Assembly (NCBI RefSeq): GCF_047946665.1 | Contig: NZ_CP172312.1 | Span: 3,534,001-3,598,000 of the forward strand | Direction: 5' to 3' | Source of the DNA: Allohahella sp002354735 | GTDB taxonomy: Bacteria > Pseudomonadota > Gammaproteobacteria > Pseudomonadales > Oleiphilaceae | Length of the DNA: 64,000 nt | In this document: one piece after another, positions 7,939 to 16,065 of the stretch | How positions within the stretch are numbered: the first letter of the stretch is position 1 | How the letters are laid out: each line of letters begins with the position of its first letter | Position numbers and translations under genes: made by a program | Notes under the pieces: model-generated | The model's input: only the letters and a program-made list of their open reading frames with translations | Told to the model about the DNA's origin: nothing | Databases searched by the model: none

Positions 7939-8685
7939 TCAGGACAAGCGTTGACGGAACCTGGTCAGTGGCCCTGACAACGGGTTGAAAAGGCCGATTT
8001 TACCCTGAATGTAGGAGAGACAGATACAATCCTGATCTTCCATCGCCCTAGGCCGATGCGCCGAGTCTGGTGTACGAACGACAAAGTCACCTTCGCGATA
8101 GACACCGCCGGCATCTGAGTAACCGCCCTGCAGCACGACCGTATATTCGCAGTTGCTATGAACATGCTTCGGCGCACTGCAACCCTTGCGGGTGCGCTGT
8201 AGTGCGAGCTTCCAACGCAGCGATTCATCCGCCCCATTGTCACTCGACGGTTTATCGCCGCCCGTCGCGATGACATGCTCAAAGACGCCGAGCCACTTTC
8301 GTTTCCAATCGATGGTAGAGAAACGCTTGGGCAGTAACTTTTCAAGGGCTAGGCTCGACACGGTGTTACCGGCGCCATAGGACTGCGGGAAGTTTTTGCG
8401 AAAGTAGGTATGCTCGACGCCCGCCGTGCCGACTTCAAGATCGGCATTTTCTTCAGCTTCGATAAGCGCCATCACACGGTCGAAGGCGTGCTCATCCACA
8501 GGATCAATCTGACCCTCCGGGCTGGCGCCAAAAAATTCCCCGCCGATGATTTCGAGTTTTCGGAGACTATGCCGACAGGCGCTGCAGTACTGAAGGTGCA
8601 TGTGCAACAACATGGCGAGCGGAAATGGACTCCCGCCCGCGCTGTACTCCAGCAACAGGTCGATGTCAGGGTGGTGACTGATCAT
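7939..8685 (-). CDS. chrR: ChrR-type zinc-binding anti-sigma factor with C-terminal cupin
   Basis: A 248-residue anti-sigma factor. The N-terminal ZAS domain has the HxxxCxxC zinc motif in HMHLQYCSACRHS (about residues 29-41), with an additional early His in ISHHPD. The C-terminal half is a cupin: KHVHSNCEYTVVLQGGY supplies H-x-H and Glu metal ligands, then GDFVVRTPDSAHRP. This is the architecture of Rhodobacter sphaeroides ChrR, which holds RpoE (ECF11) inactive until singlet oxygen or organic peroxide triggers release. It lies directly behind the sigma gene with a 33-base gap. The partner and signal are assigned from the family. Confidence 0.88.
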   Translation of the reverse strand: MISHHPDIDLLLEYSAGGSPFPLAMLLHMHLQYCSACRHSLRKLEIIGGEFFGASPEGQIDPVDEHAFDRVMALIEAEENADLEVGTAGVEHTYFRKNFPQSYGAGNTVSSLALEKLLPKRFSTIDWKRKWLGVFEHVIATGGDKPSSDNGADESLRWKLALQRTRKGCSAPKHVHSNCEYTVVLQGGYSDAGGVYREGDFVVRTPDSAHRPRAMEDQDCICLSYIQGKIGLFNPLSGPLTRFRQRLS

Positions 8686-8718
8686 GTAAAACCACGACTA
8701 AAGATGAATCAGTAGAGC

Positions 8719-9426
8719 CTAATTATTGATTTCTACTTTGCCATCCAGAGCGACGTTCAGCTTTTGCAGCGCAAGTCTTACACGGCTCTTGACCGTGCCC
8801 AGCGGCAGGCCCATTTCATCGGCCACCCGTTGATGCGACTTATCTTCAAGATAGACCTTGGCAATCACATCTTTCTGCTCATTAGGCAGCACATCCAGGG
8901 ATTTTCGCACTTTCGCGGCGATCACGCCATCCTGCCAGCTTCCTACAGGCTCATCGGTGCCCGGAATGGACCACAGGTGCTCTGTATCGACACTGGTCTC
9001 CACACTGGAACGACCGAATTTGCGCAGCATATCAATTCTGGCATTACGGGTAATAGCATACACCCATGTCGTGGCGCTGGCCTTGCTCGAATCGAACTGT
9101 GCAGCCCGACGCCAGATATTAACCATGACCTCCTGCACCAGCTCATCACCATGCTCGAGCATGCCCTGTTTGATGGCGTAAGATTTAATCTTGGGAGCGA
9201 ATTCCTTGAAGAAGATATGGAATGCGGCTTTATTGCGATCAGTAGCGATGCGACGAAGCAGTTCGCCGAGTTCTTCGCCCTGGTGATCCGAAGGCAGCGT
9301 GCTGTTGCTCAGATCCCGGCTATCCGTATCGAGGTCGACATCCATGCCCGCATCATTTGCTGGGTCGGTCGGTTCCAATAGATTCCTTGATTTGAGAGCA
9401 ACGACATTACTATGCGCGTGTGACAT
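8719..9426 (-). CDS. ECF RNA polymerase sigma factor, ECF11 (RpoE/ChrR) type
   Basis: A 235-residue extracytoplasmic function sigma factor. Region 2 is visible as HGDELVQEVMVNIWRRA with TTWVYAITRNARIDMLRK. Region 4 is DVIAKVYLEDKSHQRVADEM followed by LPLGTVKSRVRLALQKL. About 50 polar residues precede region 2, so an internal start is possible, but AGGG lies about 12 bases before the ATG at 9426. The adjacent ChrR gene identifies the group. It heads the operon with chrR, ndh and a GST gene and probably transcribes it from the site at 9466-9491. Confidence 0.9.
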   Translation of the reverse strand: MSHAHSNVVALKSRNLLEPTDPANDAGMDVDLDTDSRDLSNSTLPSDHQGEELGELLRRIATDRNKAAFHIFFKEFAPKIKSYAIKQGMLEHGDELVQEVMVNIWRRAAQFDSSKASATTWVYAITRNARIDMLRKFGRSSVETSVDTEHLWSIPGTDEPVGSWQDGVIAAKVRKSLDVLPNEQKDVIAKVYLEDKSHQRVADEMGLPLGTVKSRVRLALQKLNVALDGKVEINN

Positions 9427-9465
9427 AACTGAATCAACCCTGATTTCTGTGGAACATACGAGGAC

Positions 9466-9491
9466 TACGGACGGATCTCAAACACAGATCA
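9466..9491 (-). promoter_or_regulatory. Candidate ECF11 promoter of the sigma factor operon
   Basis: Reading the minus strand, TGATC (9491-9487) is followed after 17 bases by CGTA (9469-9466), about 40 bases before the sigma factor start. This resembles the TGATC / CGTA elements associated with ECF11 sigma factors, and autoregulation is usual for this group. The match is by eye and the spacing assignment is approximate. Confidence 0.45.
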
Positions 9492-9593
9492 GCCCGCCCA
9501 AAAAATAGTGATACAGACTTCCCCCACACCGCTGAGAGAATCAGTAGTATCCTACGTAGTTGTATAGCATCCAGATCCTGAGGAGACGCCGCT

Positions 9594-10577
9594 TTGCCAT
9601 CTAAATCAGCCCAGACTACAGAATCTATGTTGGACCAGGCGCACGATCCGATTTTCGATCTGAACACCCTACCGAACGACAGCAACTATACGGAAGACTT
9701 CGCGGACCTCGAACATGTCAGGCTGTGCTATCGCGACTCTGGCCCCAGGGACGCGCCACCGATCCTGCTGATCATGGGGCTGGGCTGCCAGCTCACCACC
9801 TGGCCACCGGAGTTCGTTAATGGCTTGCTGGCTCTGGGCTATCGGGTGATCCGCTTCGACAACAGGGAAATGGGTCTTTCGTCGCTGGCAGATAACCCCG
9901 GCCCCATGCAATCGCCACCTGCCGGCTTCCTGCGCTATAAGCTTGGCCTCAAGGTAACGAGTGACTACACACTACACGATCTTGCGGAAGATACACGGCA
10001 GCTCATCGAGCATCTGAAGCTTGAGAAGCCGATCGTGCTCGGCGTAAGTATGGGAGGTATGGTTGCGCAGATTCTGGCAGCAAAGCATCCCGAGATGATT
10101 TCGAAACTGATATTGCTGATGAGCTCAGACAATCATCCAAGACTGCCGACACCGAGTGTGAAAACACTCTGGCGCATAACCGGAGGCGGTATTCAGGGGG
10201 ACCATCAGGAGGCCGCTATCAACCGCGGCCTGGCGTTCTGGAATACGGTGAGCAGTCCGGGTTATCCCTCGTCCGAGCGCCGGATAATTTCGAGGATCGC
10301 CCGGGACTACCAGCGCAGCTATCGGCCAAAGTCGATCATTCGCCAAATGGTCGCGATCAACGCGACCGGCAGCATCCGCCATGAATCAGCATCCATCGAA
10401 CTGCCCACGCTGATCCTGCACGGCCTGGCCGACAAGCTGGTTCACCCAAAGGCAGGCCGCCAGCTGCACCGCAATATCAAGGGGAGCAAGCTGGAGCTGA
10501 TCAAGGGCTGGGGTCACGATGTGCCAGTGGGCCTGGTGCCAGAAATACTGAACCACATCGATAATTTTATCGGCTAG
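9594..10577 (+). CDS. Alpha/beta hydrolase
   Basis: A 327-residue alpha/beta-hydrolase. The start is a TTG at 9594, with AGGAG at 9581-9585, eight bases away. The next ATG (9627) has no comparable site. Motifs are LLIMGLGCQL (oxyanion-hole region), the FDNREMGLS segment, the nucleophile elbow GVSMGGM, the acid loop HGLADKLVHP and the catalytic His in KGWGHDVP. The family includes esterases and aromatic-compound hydrolases, and the substrate cannot be told. It is divergent from the ECF operon and overlaps the convergent downstream gene by four bases. Confidence 0.87.
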   Translation: MPSKSAQTTESMLDQAHDPIFDLNTLPNDSNYTEDFADLEHVRLCYRDSGPRDAPPILLIMGLGCQLTTWPPEFVNGLLALGYRVIRFDNREMGLSSLADNPGPMQSPPAGFLRYKLGLKVTSDYTLHDLAEDTRQLIEHLKLEKPIVLGVSMGGMVAQILAAKHPEMISKLILLMSSDNHPRLPTPSVKTLWRITGGGIQGDHQEAAINRGLAFWNTVSSPGYPSSERRIISRIARDYQRSYRPKSIIRQMVAINATGSIRHESASIELPTLILHGLADKLVHPKAGRQLHRNIKGSKLELIKGWGHDVPVGLVPEILNHIDNFIG

Positions 10578-11188
10578 AGGCCGTTGCCGCGAACGACCAG
10601 TTCGAGTCCGTCAAAGCGGGCGCCTAGCAGCTCAACGCCGCCGAAGCTTGAGAACTGGGCGCCAAATCCGGCGTCATCTTCCATGAAGAAGCCCATGTCG
10701 GCTACACGGAAATCGACATAGGAACGGGCGAAGGTAATGCCGATACCGCCGTCTGAATCAGCGACTGCACCGCCGTTAGCAACCACATTACCAAGATCGG
10801 CGGTGGCATCGATGGTGATATCCACGCCGCCGGCAATGGCGATACCCTTGGCAATGAAGCCGCCGAAGAGATCTGTAGAGCCGCCGGTGTTCGTGCCTGT
10901 GTTGGTAGCCTGATCCCAGCCGCCTTCAACATCGACTATCCATTTGAAGGCATCGATGGTGATGCCTGCCTGACTCCAGTCAACATCGTAGAAGTCACCA
11001 ACGGTGCCATTGGCGAAGATGGCTTCAGCATCAACGCCATTGGTGAAGCCGAAACCGGCTTCAATGACGATGCCGCTTTGACCACTGACCTGGGAGAGGC
11101 CAGTATCATCGAGAGCAGTGATTTCTGCCTGCGCTGCAGACGCAGCGACGAGTGCGGAGGCTAACAGCAGCCTGGTTGTATTCTTCAT
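10574..11188 (-). CDS. Secreted DUF6160-like surface protein
   Basis: A 204-residue exported protein. Residues 1-22 form a signal peptide ending in AAQA. It is followed by the conserved-looking opening ITALDDTGLSQVSGQSGIVI, which resembles DUF6160/FilA-like proteins of marine gammaproteobacteria. The body is Gly/Asp-rich, with alternating beta-strand patterns and no Cys or catalytic motif, suggesting a repetitive beta structure on the surface or in an adhesive filament. AGGA lies eight bases before the ATG. The gene is convergent with the alpha/beta hydrolase. The family call is from memory of the N-terminal motif. Confidence 0.65.
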   Translation of the reverse strand: MKNTTRLLLASALVAASAAQAEITALDDTGLSQVSGQSGIVIEAGFGFTNGVDAEAIFANGTVGDFYDVDWSQAGITIDAFKWIVDVEGGWDQATNTGTNTGGSTDLFGGFIAKGIAIAGGVDITIDATADLGNVVANGGAVADSDGGIGITFARSYVDFRVADMGFFMEDDAGFGAQFSSFGGVELLGARFDGLELVVRGNGL

Positions 11189-11218
11189 GCGCGTGTCCTG
11201 GGAAGGTCGTTATTATGA

Positions 11219-11236
11219 CCAGGCCTCAAAGCCTGG
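11219..11236. promoter_or_regulatory. Hairpin in the leader of the DUF6160-like gene
   Basis: A perfect 6-bp inverted repeat, CCAGGC-CTCAAA-GCCTGG, lies about 30 bases upstream of the start at 11188 and would fold in the mRNA leader. Its function is unknown. Confidence 0.35.
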
Positions 11237-11986
11237 AAGGTCGATGGTTATCAGGACCTTCAGTGATCAGCAATGAAAAACTGCAACCACACGAACTGCC
11301 TTCAAACAGCATAGAACTTTCAGCCTATATTAGAGCGCCGACACAGCCGACTCAAGCTTCACGGGCGAATTTGTTAACTTTTGTTAAAGAAGTCTCAGGA
11401 ATGGCTACGCCCTATACAACTTATAGATATCGCACAGTCAGCATCTACCTTTCGGCGGATGTGCACCACAGGTGTACTTGCTAGTATTGCCCGCGCTGAA
11501 AGCCCGCTCACAAGCGACCGAATACGCTTGATTCTTTTTTGAGCAAATGGTGAACTAGTCAGGGATTTTACCTAGTTGAAGGCGTAAGCTAGACTTCAGT
11601 TACAGCCGATCACGATTAGTCACATGTTCGTAACACGCCCGCGCTACTGTCGTACGCACCAGGCCAGCGAGAGATGTCGAGTATGAAGAGAAAGAGTCAA
11701 GCCGGTTTCAGTAAGCCAACTTGTCAATTGCAGAAGCGTTTTGTCAGGCCATGCAATACCACCCAGTCCTTTCTCTTTCAGCGTCAGTTCCTGCTTCTCA
11801 CTATTCAGCCAAGTTCTGCCTTTGCGCATTCCCTGCTTAGCAAAACAGCCACTGCCGTCGGAAAATGGCGTAGCCGTGCCCTGTCGAGAGGTCGCCGTGT
11901 TGTAGCGATCGGTCAGCATGGACGGGTGCTGTTGGCCTAAGCGCCGGCCTTGGCAGATACCCGGACGGTCTGCGAGAGATGTGAGG
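11237..11986. other. 750-bp intergenic region without a convincing gene
   Basis: No frame here shows a recognisable protein family or a good start with a ribosome binding site. It should contain the promoter of the DUF6160-like gene. An AT-rich direct repeat, TTTGTTAA-CTTTTGTTAA (about 11370-11388), is the only notable element. A 120-codon minus-strand frame (11644-12006) overlaps the end of the membrane-protein gene and looks like chance. Confidence 0.4.
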
Positions 11987-12493
11987 CTATTCGCCTGGCG
12001 GCACACCTTCCTTGGGGTTGGTCAATAGTGCAGCAATCGTTGTTGCGAACACTGCCCCTGCACACACCAGCGCCAGCCCGAAATCGTTCAGTGCCAGTAC
12101 CAGGCACGCTGCGCACAGCCCCATGAAGACCAGCTTCGTCGAGACGAACCAGCGTGAGCCGAGTAGATTGGCGGGACGCTGGGTTGGCAGCCACACCTCC
12201 CATGAGTCTCTGCGCCCTGCATCCTCATCCCGTGTCAGGATGGCTTGCTTCATAGCACATTGCCGCACCCCCTGGTGACACCATTGCAAAGCCAGAGCCA
12301 AATTAGCCAGCGCGTATGCCAAAGCCAATGCGCCCGCATGCTTCGAATGAATGACTATCAAAAGTGCCGCGGGAATAAATAGCGCCACCGAGCAGAGAAT
12401 AGTGAGATTCTGGATGGCGATTCTCAAAAGCATCTCGGACTTGAGTGCCCGATATTCTTCGTAAAGCAATTGATTAGCTAGAGGATTAGCCAT
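11987..12493 (-). CDS. Small membrane protein of the NOS operon
   Basis: A 168-residue protein with probably four membrane segments, the first two near residues 25-45 (IAIQNLTILCSVALFIPAAL) and 50-70, and a C-terminal pair (LVFMGLCAACLVLALNDFGL, then VCAGAVFATTIAALL). The ATG at 12493 overlaps the end of the upstream glycosyltransferase gene by eight bases (ATGGCTAA), which points to translational coupling. I do not recognise a family. The conserved-looking cytosolic loop around EVWLPTQRPANLLGSRWF is Trp-rich. Position as the last gene of the radical SAM-NOS-glycosyltransferase operon suggests a partner of the glycosyltransferase or an export/anchor component. No function can be assigned. Confidence 0.7.
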   Translation of the reverse strand: MANPLANQLLYEEYRALKSEMLLRIAIQNLTILCSVALFIPAALLIVIHSKHAGALALAYALANLALALQWCHQGVRQCAMKQAILTRDEDAGRRDSWEVWLPTQRPANLLGSRWFVSTKLVFMGLCAACLVLALNDFGLALVCAGAVFATTIAALLTNPKEGVPPGE

Positions 12494-13310
12494 CCTTTCG
12501 ACCTCGAGTGCTATAGTCTGTGCCCCAGCGATATCGCGCCCCCTGTTGCAGAAGCGCCAGCGGCTCCGCGCCAAGCCGCGTGAAATAGTAGATCGCAAGG
12601 TCGGGCAGAGAACCTTGCGGTCTTACCCGATCAACGCGTATGTAATGTTGTTCCAATCGTTTGAGCTCCCTCGCCCCCCGAATCCATCGTGCCCGCACCT
12701 TGAGCCAGCTGAGAAGGTCCCGTGGAGGTAACATGTAAGCCATGGCTGTTTCCACGATCATACGGCGGGTGGAACCGATCCTGTTACGCGCCCAGTCGTC
12801 ATCTGCTATAACATCCGGCCACGCCCCCCTACTTTGCAAGCCTGCTTTATTCATAGCCGTGCAACAGAGAAAGGCATCTTGTCGGCGGGCTAACTGGTCG
12901 GCCCAAACCCTGCCAACGCGCAATGCAAGACCTCTGGACTGACTGAGATCTGCCACCAGCCTTGCCGCAGTGAGATCCGCGCGCCCATCAGTCAGGGGTT
13001 TCAGCAGCGCACGAAAGGTATCTGGCGCGATGATGATATCGGCATCAAGATACACGCGCAGTGAGTGCCTTGATACCGCATCGGCTGCGCGTAGTGCGTG
13101 CGTTTTGCCAGCGACAGGCAGTGTGATGACGCATGCCGTCTGGCCGAAAACACTGTGGATGACCAAATCGCTATCGTCGGTGGTACCGTTCAACACGTAA
13201 ATCACATTGGCAGAGAGATTCGCGACTGCCGCCTTCAGCGCGGGTGCCGTTGCCCGGAGTCTGACCCCCTCATTATGCACTGGAACGATAACGTCGAACG
13301 CTGCGATCAT
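12486..13310 (-). CDS. Glycosyltransferase family 2 in the NOS operon
   Basis: A 274-residue GT2 enzyme with a GT-A fold. It opens with FDVIVPVHNEGVRLRAT, has the metal-binding DADIII near residue 85, a second acidic motif VIADDDWARNRI that would hold the catalytic base, and a basic tail (RWIRGARELKRLEQHYIR) suggesting membrane association. The ATG at 13310 overlaps the NOS stop codon (ATGA). A TTG at 13352 is possible but would overlap NOS by 46 bases. It resembles the N-terminal half of the GT2-PssD fusion at 49366-50796. The sugar and acceptor are unknown. Its place behind a nitric oxide synthase suggests glycosylation of a NOS-pathway product or a surface glycan. Confidence 0.85.
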   Translation of the reverse strand: MIAAFDVIVPVHNEGVRLRATAPALKAAVANLSANVIYVLNGTTDDSDLVIHSVFGQTACVITLPVAGKTHALRAADAVSRHSLRVYLDADIIIAPDTFRALLKPLTDGRADLTAARLVADLSQSRGLALRVGRVWADQLARRQDAFLCCTAMNKAGLQSRGAWPDVIADDDWARNRIGSTRRMIVETAMAYMLPPRDLLSWLKVRARWIRGARELKRLEQHYIRVDRVRPQGSLPDLAIYYFTRLGAEPLALLQQGARYRWGTDYSTRGRKDG

Positions 13311-14596
13311 CGTCTGAACGTGCCTGGTTTGCGCATTTTCCTGATCAGCCAACGTCGTGCTTCTCTGGCATGACCGCTGAGTCTTGAACGGGAGACATTG
13401 CCGTCAAATGGCAGCATTTCCCAGCCATCTGCGATCCAGCTGTGATAGTAATTCGGAACCGCGTGCTCATTATGCATCTGAATGTGAAAGGGCGGCGTGG
13501 CGGCTGAAGCTTGCGGTGGGACGATCCAGGACCAGTCGGCGTGCAAGGCTCGCCCACTGGCCGATTCGTCTGCACGAAACTTCATGAAATCACGCGCTGC
13601 CGTATGGTGATCGATCAGGGTAACGCCGGCGCTGCTGTACGATTGCAACACGGCCGCATTGATTTCCGTCAGAGCCCTGTCACGCCACAAGGGGTCCTGG
13701 CCGGCAGGATCCAGACCGAAAGCTCGCGCTGTAACTTCGAGCAGATCAAAGCGCCAGGGATCGACCAGATTGCGCGAAGATATCTCTGTACCCATGTAGA
13801 AACCATTGAAGGGTGCGCACGGGTAATCGACGCCGCCGATTGTCAGGATCATACCCGTCATACAAGGTACGGCGTACCACTCCAGGCCAAGTTCTGTGAA
13901 CGCGGGGTAGGCCTTGTGAGTCAGCGGCACATGATGCGTTGCCGAGGCAGGCAGCGTTCGAAAAACCCGGCGGCCGTCTGCAACGATGATGGGCAAAGGC
14001 AGCACGTCGAATTGTCCGCCCGTTCCAGACCACCCGGCAGCCTCGGCTTGTCGCGTCGCCTCAACATTCGCCCTATCGCCGATGACAGTGCCATCTCGCC
14101 GCAAATGGCCTGCATAGCGTGTGACCTGATCAGCTCCAATATGCGCCGGCAGCTTGTTCGGCGTCGCTGGGGCGAAGATCGTAATGACCGATCTGATCTT
14201 GCCTTCGTTGAAGGCCTCGCGCATGTGTTGAGCCACCTCATCGGCAATGGCGTCAGGATCAGTCACACCTCGACGGTCCCGAATAATCAGCGAACGCCAG
14301 TAGAGGCGGCCGATGCAGCGGGCGTGATTCCGCCACGCCACCTTCGCGCCAAAGCTGAGCTCCTCGGGCGTGTGCGTGTATGTCCCGTATCGGGTTAACT
14401 CGCGATCGACCTCAGCGGTTCGCTTTTGCTGGCTGCCATCCGCTCCCTTGTTCTCGAGATAGTACAGGTCGAGAAAAGCGCTCGCTTCGGCCCGCCGCTC
14501 GCGCAATGACAGCCGACGCAATCGGCGCGCCAGGGGCTGAAAACCATTGACATCGACCGCAGGGTCGAGCGCATGATGCTTGGAGAGACTAATCAC
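13307..14596 (-). CDS. nos: Nitric oxide synthase, oxygenase domain only
   Basis: A 429-residue NOS oxygenase. WRNHARCIGRLYW (residues 88-100) carries the proximal heme ligand C94 and the stacking W88. FNGFYMGTEISSRN holds the substrate-binding E271. DHHTA (329-333) and ADWSWIVPP (W357, pterin stacking) complete the signature. Alignment with mammalian inducible NOS runs almost without gaps through GQFDVLPL and LWRDRALTEIN. Three positions differ: F266 replaces the Trp of FNGWYM, M246 stands at the Val/Ile switch of the distal pocket, and G248 replaces Asn. It lacks the N-terminal zinc loop and any reductase domain, and has a C-terminal extension of about 40 basic residues. It would oxidise L-arginine to NO and citrulline with host reductases. 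It overlaps the radical SAM gene by four bases. Confidence 0.93.
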   Translation of the reverse strand: MISLSKHHALDPAVDVNGFQPLARRLRRLSLRERRAEASAFLDLYYLENKGADGSQQKRTAEVDRELTRYGTYTHTPEELSFGAKVAWRNHARCIGRLYWRSLIIRDRRGVTDPDAIADEVAQHMREAFNEGKIRSVITIFAPATPNKLPAHIGADQVTRYAGHLRRDGTVIGDRANVEATRQAEAAGWSGTGGQFDVLPLPIIVADGRRVFRTLPASATHHVPLTHKAYPAFTELGLEWYAVPCMTGMILTIGGVDYPCAPFNGFYMGTEISSRNLVDPWRFDLLEVTARAFGLDPAGQDPLWRDRALTEINAAVLQSYSSAGVTLIDHHTAARDFMKFRADESASGRALHADWSWIVPPQASAATPPFHIQMHNEHAVPNYYHSWIADGWEMLPFDGNVSRSRLSGHAREARRWLIRKMRKPGTFRR

Positions 14597-16065
14597 ATCA
14601 AGCCATCGAATTGTCGGGCGCCGGATCTCACTGGCCGTCTATTTATGCGATAGACAGACGCCAATGCCCTGCGCTTGTGCGCCCGATAACCCTTCGTCTC
14701 GATCGCCGGATTTCTGTAATGCATCCGCGCCCGCTGAGGGTCTGGCTGCAGATCGGTGAGGATGAGGGCGCCGGACTGCTCTGCCATACGCTTGAAGATT
14801 GGCGTTTCCTCGAGCAGCGAAAAGGCATTGAAGCGAACCCTGTCCAACTGGTGTTCATGCACCTCCAGAAAATCGGCCGTTGCGGCCATGTCCTCTTCGG
14901 TTTCACCTGGGTAGCCAGCAAACATGGTACAGCGTAGCGATAGACCTGCCCTGTGCGCGTTGCGAATGAACGCCGAGTTGCCTTCTACGGTGGAACCCTT
15001 CTTCATGGCGTCGAGCAGGGCCTGACTGCCGGTCTCCAACCCGAAACTGACCCGTCGCATGCCCCCTCTGACAGCAGCTTTGAGGTCCCGGAAAGATAAT
15101 CCGTTGTCCGCTCTGGTATCGACGTGAACCGTGCCTATCCATTCCGCTCCGGGCACCCGGCCCGGCAACTGCTCAGCAATGCCACGTAGCATGTCTGGGT
15201 GTGAGTTCAGCTTCAAATCGAGGAAGAGAAAATTTCGAGTTGCGTAGCGCCGCGCCTGTTCTTCCATTTCGGCCAGCACATGCCCGACAGAGCGCGTCCT
15301 ATAGGAGCGGCCGTTTGCGGAGACGACATCCGAACAAAACGCGCACTTGGCCCACTGGCATCCCCGACCGGTCATGATCGGCACGATACGTACCGGATAG
15401 CGCTCCCATGGGAAGTCACTGAAATCTGCGAAGGGCGTGCTATCCAGTGGCCGCAGCGGTGGCGCAACCGTTGACGTCCGCCCATCAGGTAGCGTCACAC
15501 CAGGGAACTGCAAGAGGTCCTTTTTTTCTATAACGGCATTGACGAGATGCGGTATGGATAGATCGACCTCTGCCCCCACCAACGCGGTAACCCCAGGCAG
15601 GCTGCGCCAATGTGAGGCTGTTGCAACGATGTTAAACATCGGGCCGCCAACAATCACAGGAACACCCTTTTCTTTAGCGCTGGCGGCAATCTCGCGAACC
15701 ACCTCGTAGTGCATCAAATAGGCGGACAGCAGAATCACATCCGGCTTGGACTCGAGGGCCCGCCGGATGCGGCTGACAGTTATGCGATCCGGCCGATCGC
15801 GCAAGAAACCCCAGACCTGGCGAGCCAAGTCCCGGATAGGCAATATCGGTGCATAGGCTGACAGGTGAAGCCGGCGCATGAAATGATCCGTGATGCGCTC
15901 CTGTCTCTCCCGCATCACCGTGGGCCGCCCATGATCAAGCGGGCAGATCACCTGAACAGCGAACGCCTGACGGCGCAAAGCAGCTGTCAACAATCCGATT
16001 GCCAGCGTCGGAAAACTTGAGAACGCGTTGAGGTCAACCAGTAGTACTCTGGGCTGGGCAGCCAT
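14593..16065 (-). CDS. B12-binding domain radical SAM protein
   Basis: A 490-residue protein. Residues 1-185 form a cobalamin-binding Rossmann domain (VLLVDLNAF, then DVILLSAYLMHYE and VPVIVGGP). Residues 225-430 are the radical SAM barrel, with GRGCQWAKCAFCSD supplying three Cys (C236, C241, C244). The spacing is CX4CX2C, not the commonest CX3CX2C, but such spacing occurs in B12-radical SAM proteins. Later motifs are RRVSFGLETGS and FAGYPGETEED. The C-terminal 60 residues are basic. It is the first gene of the operon with NOS. Likely chemistry is methylation or C-C bond formation on an unactivated carbon. The substrate is unknown. Confidence 0.88.
   Translation of the reverse strand: MAAQPRVLLVDLNAFSSFPTLAIGLLTAALRRQAFAVQVICPLDHGRPTVMRERQERITDHFMRRLHLSAYAPILPIRDLARQVWGFLRDRPDRITVSRIRRALESKPDVILLSAYLMHYEVVREIAASAKEKGVPVIVGGPMFNIVATASHWRSLPGVTALVGAEVDLSIPHLVNAVIEKKDLLQFPGVTLPDGRTSTVAPPLRPLDSTPFADFSDFPWERYPVRIVPIMTGRGCQWAKCAFCSDVVSANGRSYRTRSVGHVLAEMEEQARRYATRNFLFLDLKLNSHPDMLRGIAEQLPGRVPGAEWIGTVHVDTRADNGLSFRDLKAAVRGGMRRVSFGLETGSQALLDAMKKGSTVEGNSAFIRNAHRAGLSLRCTMFAGYPGETEEDMAATADFLEVHEHQLDRVRFNAFSLLEETPIFKRMAEQSGALILTDLQPDPQRARMHYRNPAIETKGYRAHKRRALASVYRINRRPVRSGARQFDGLM

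Noticed and set aside
11644..12006. 120-codon minus-strand frame downstream of the NOS operon
   Set aside because: It overlaps the end of the membrane protein gene in another frame and has no recognisable domain.
13511..14398. 295-codon plus-strand frame under NOS
   Set aside because: It is antisense to a well-supported enzyme and reads as Arg/Cys-rich noise.
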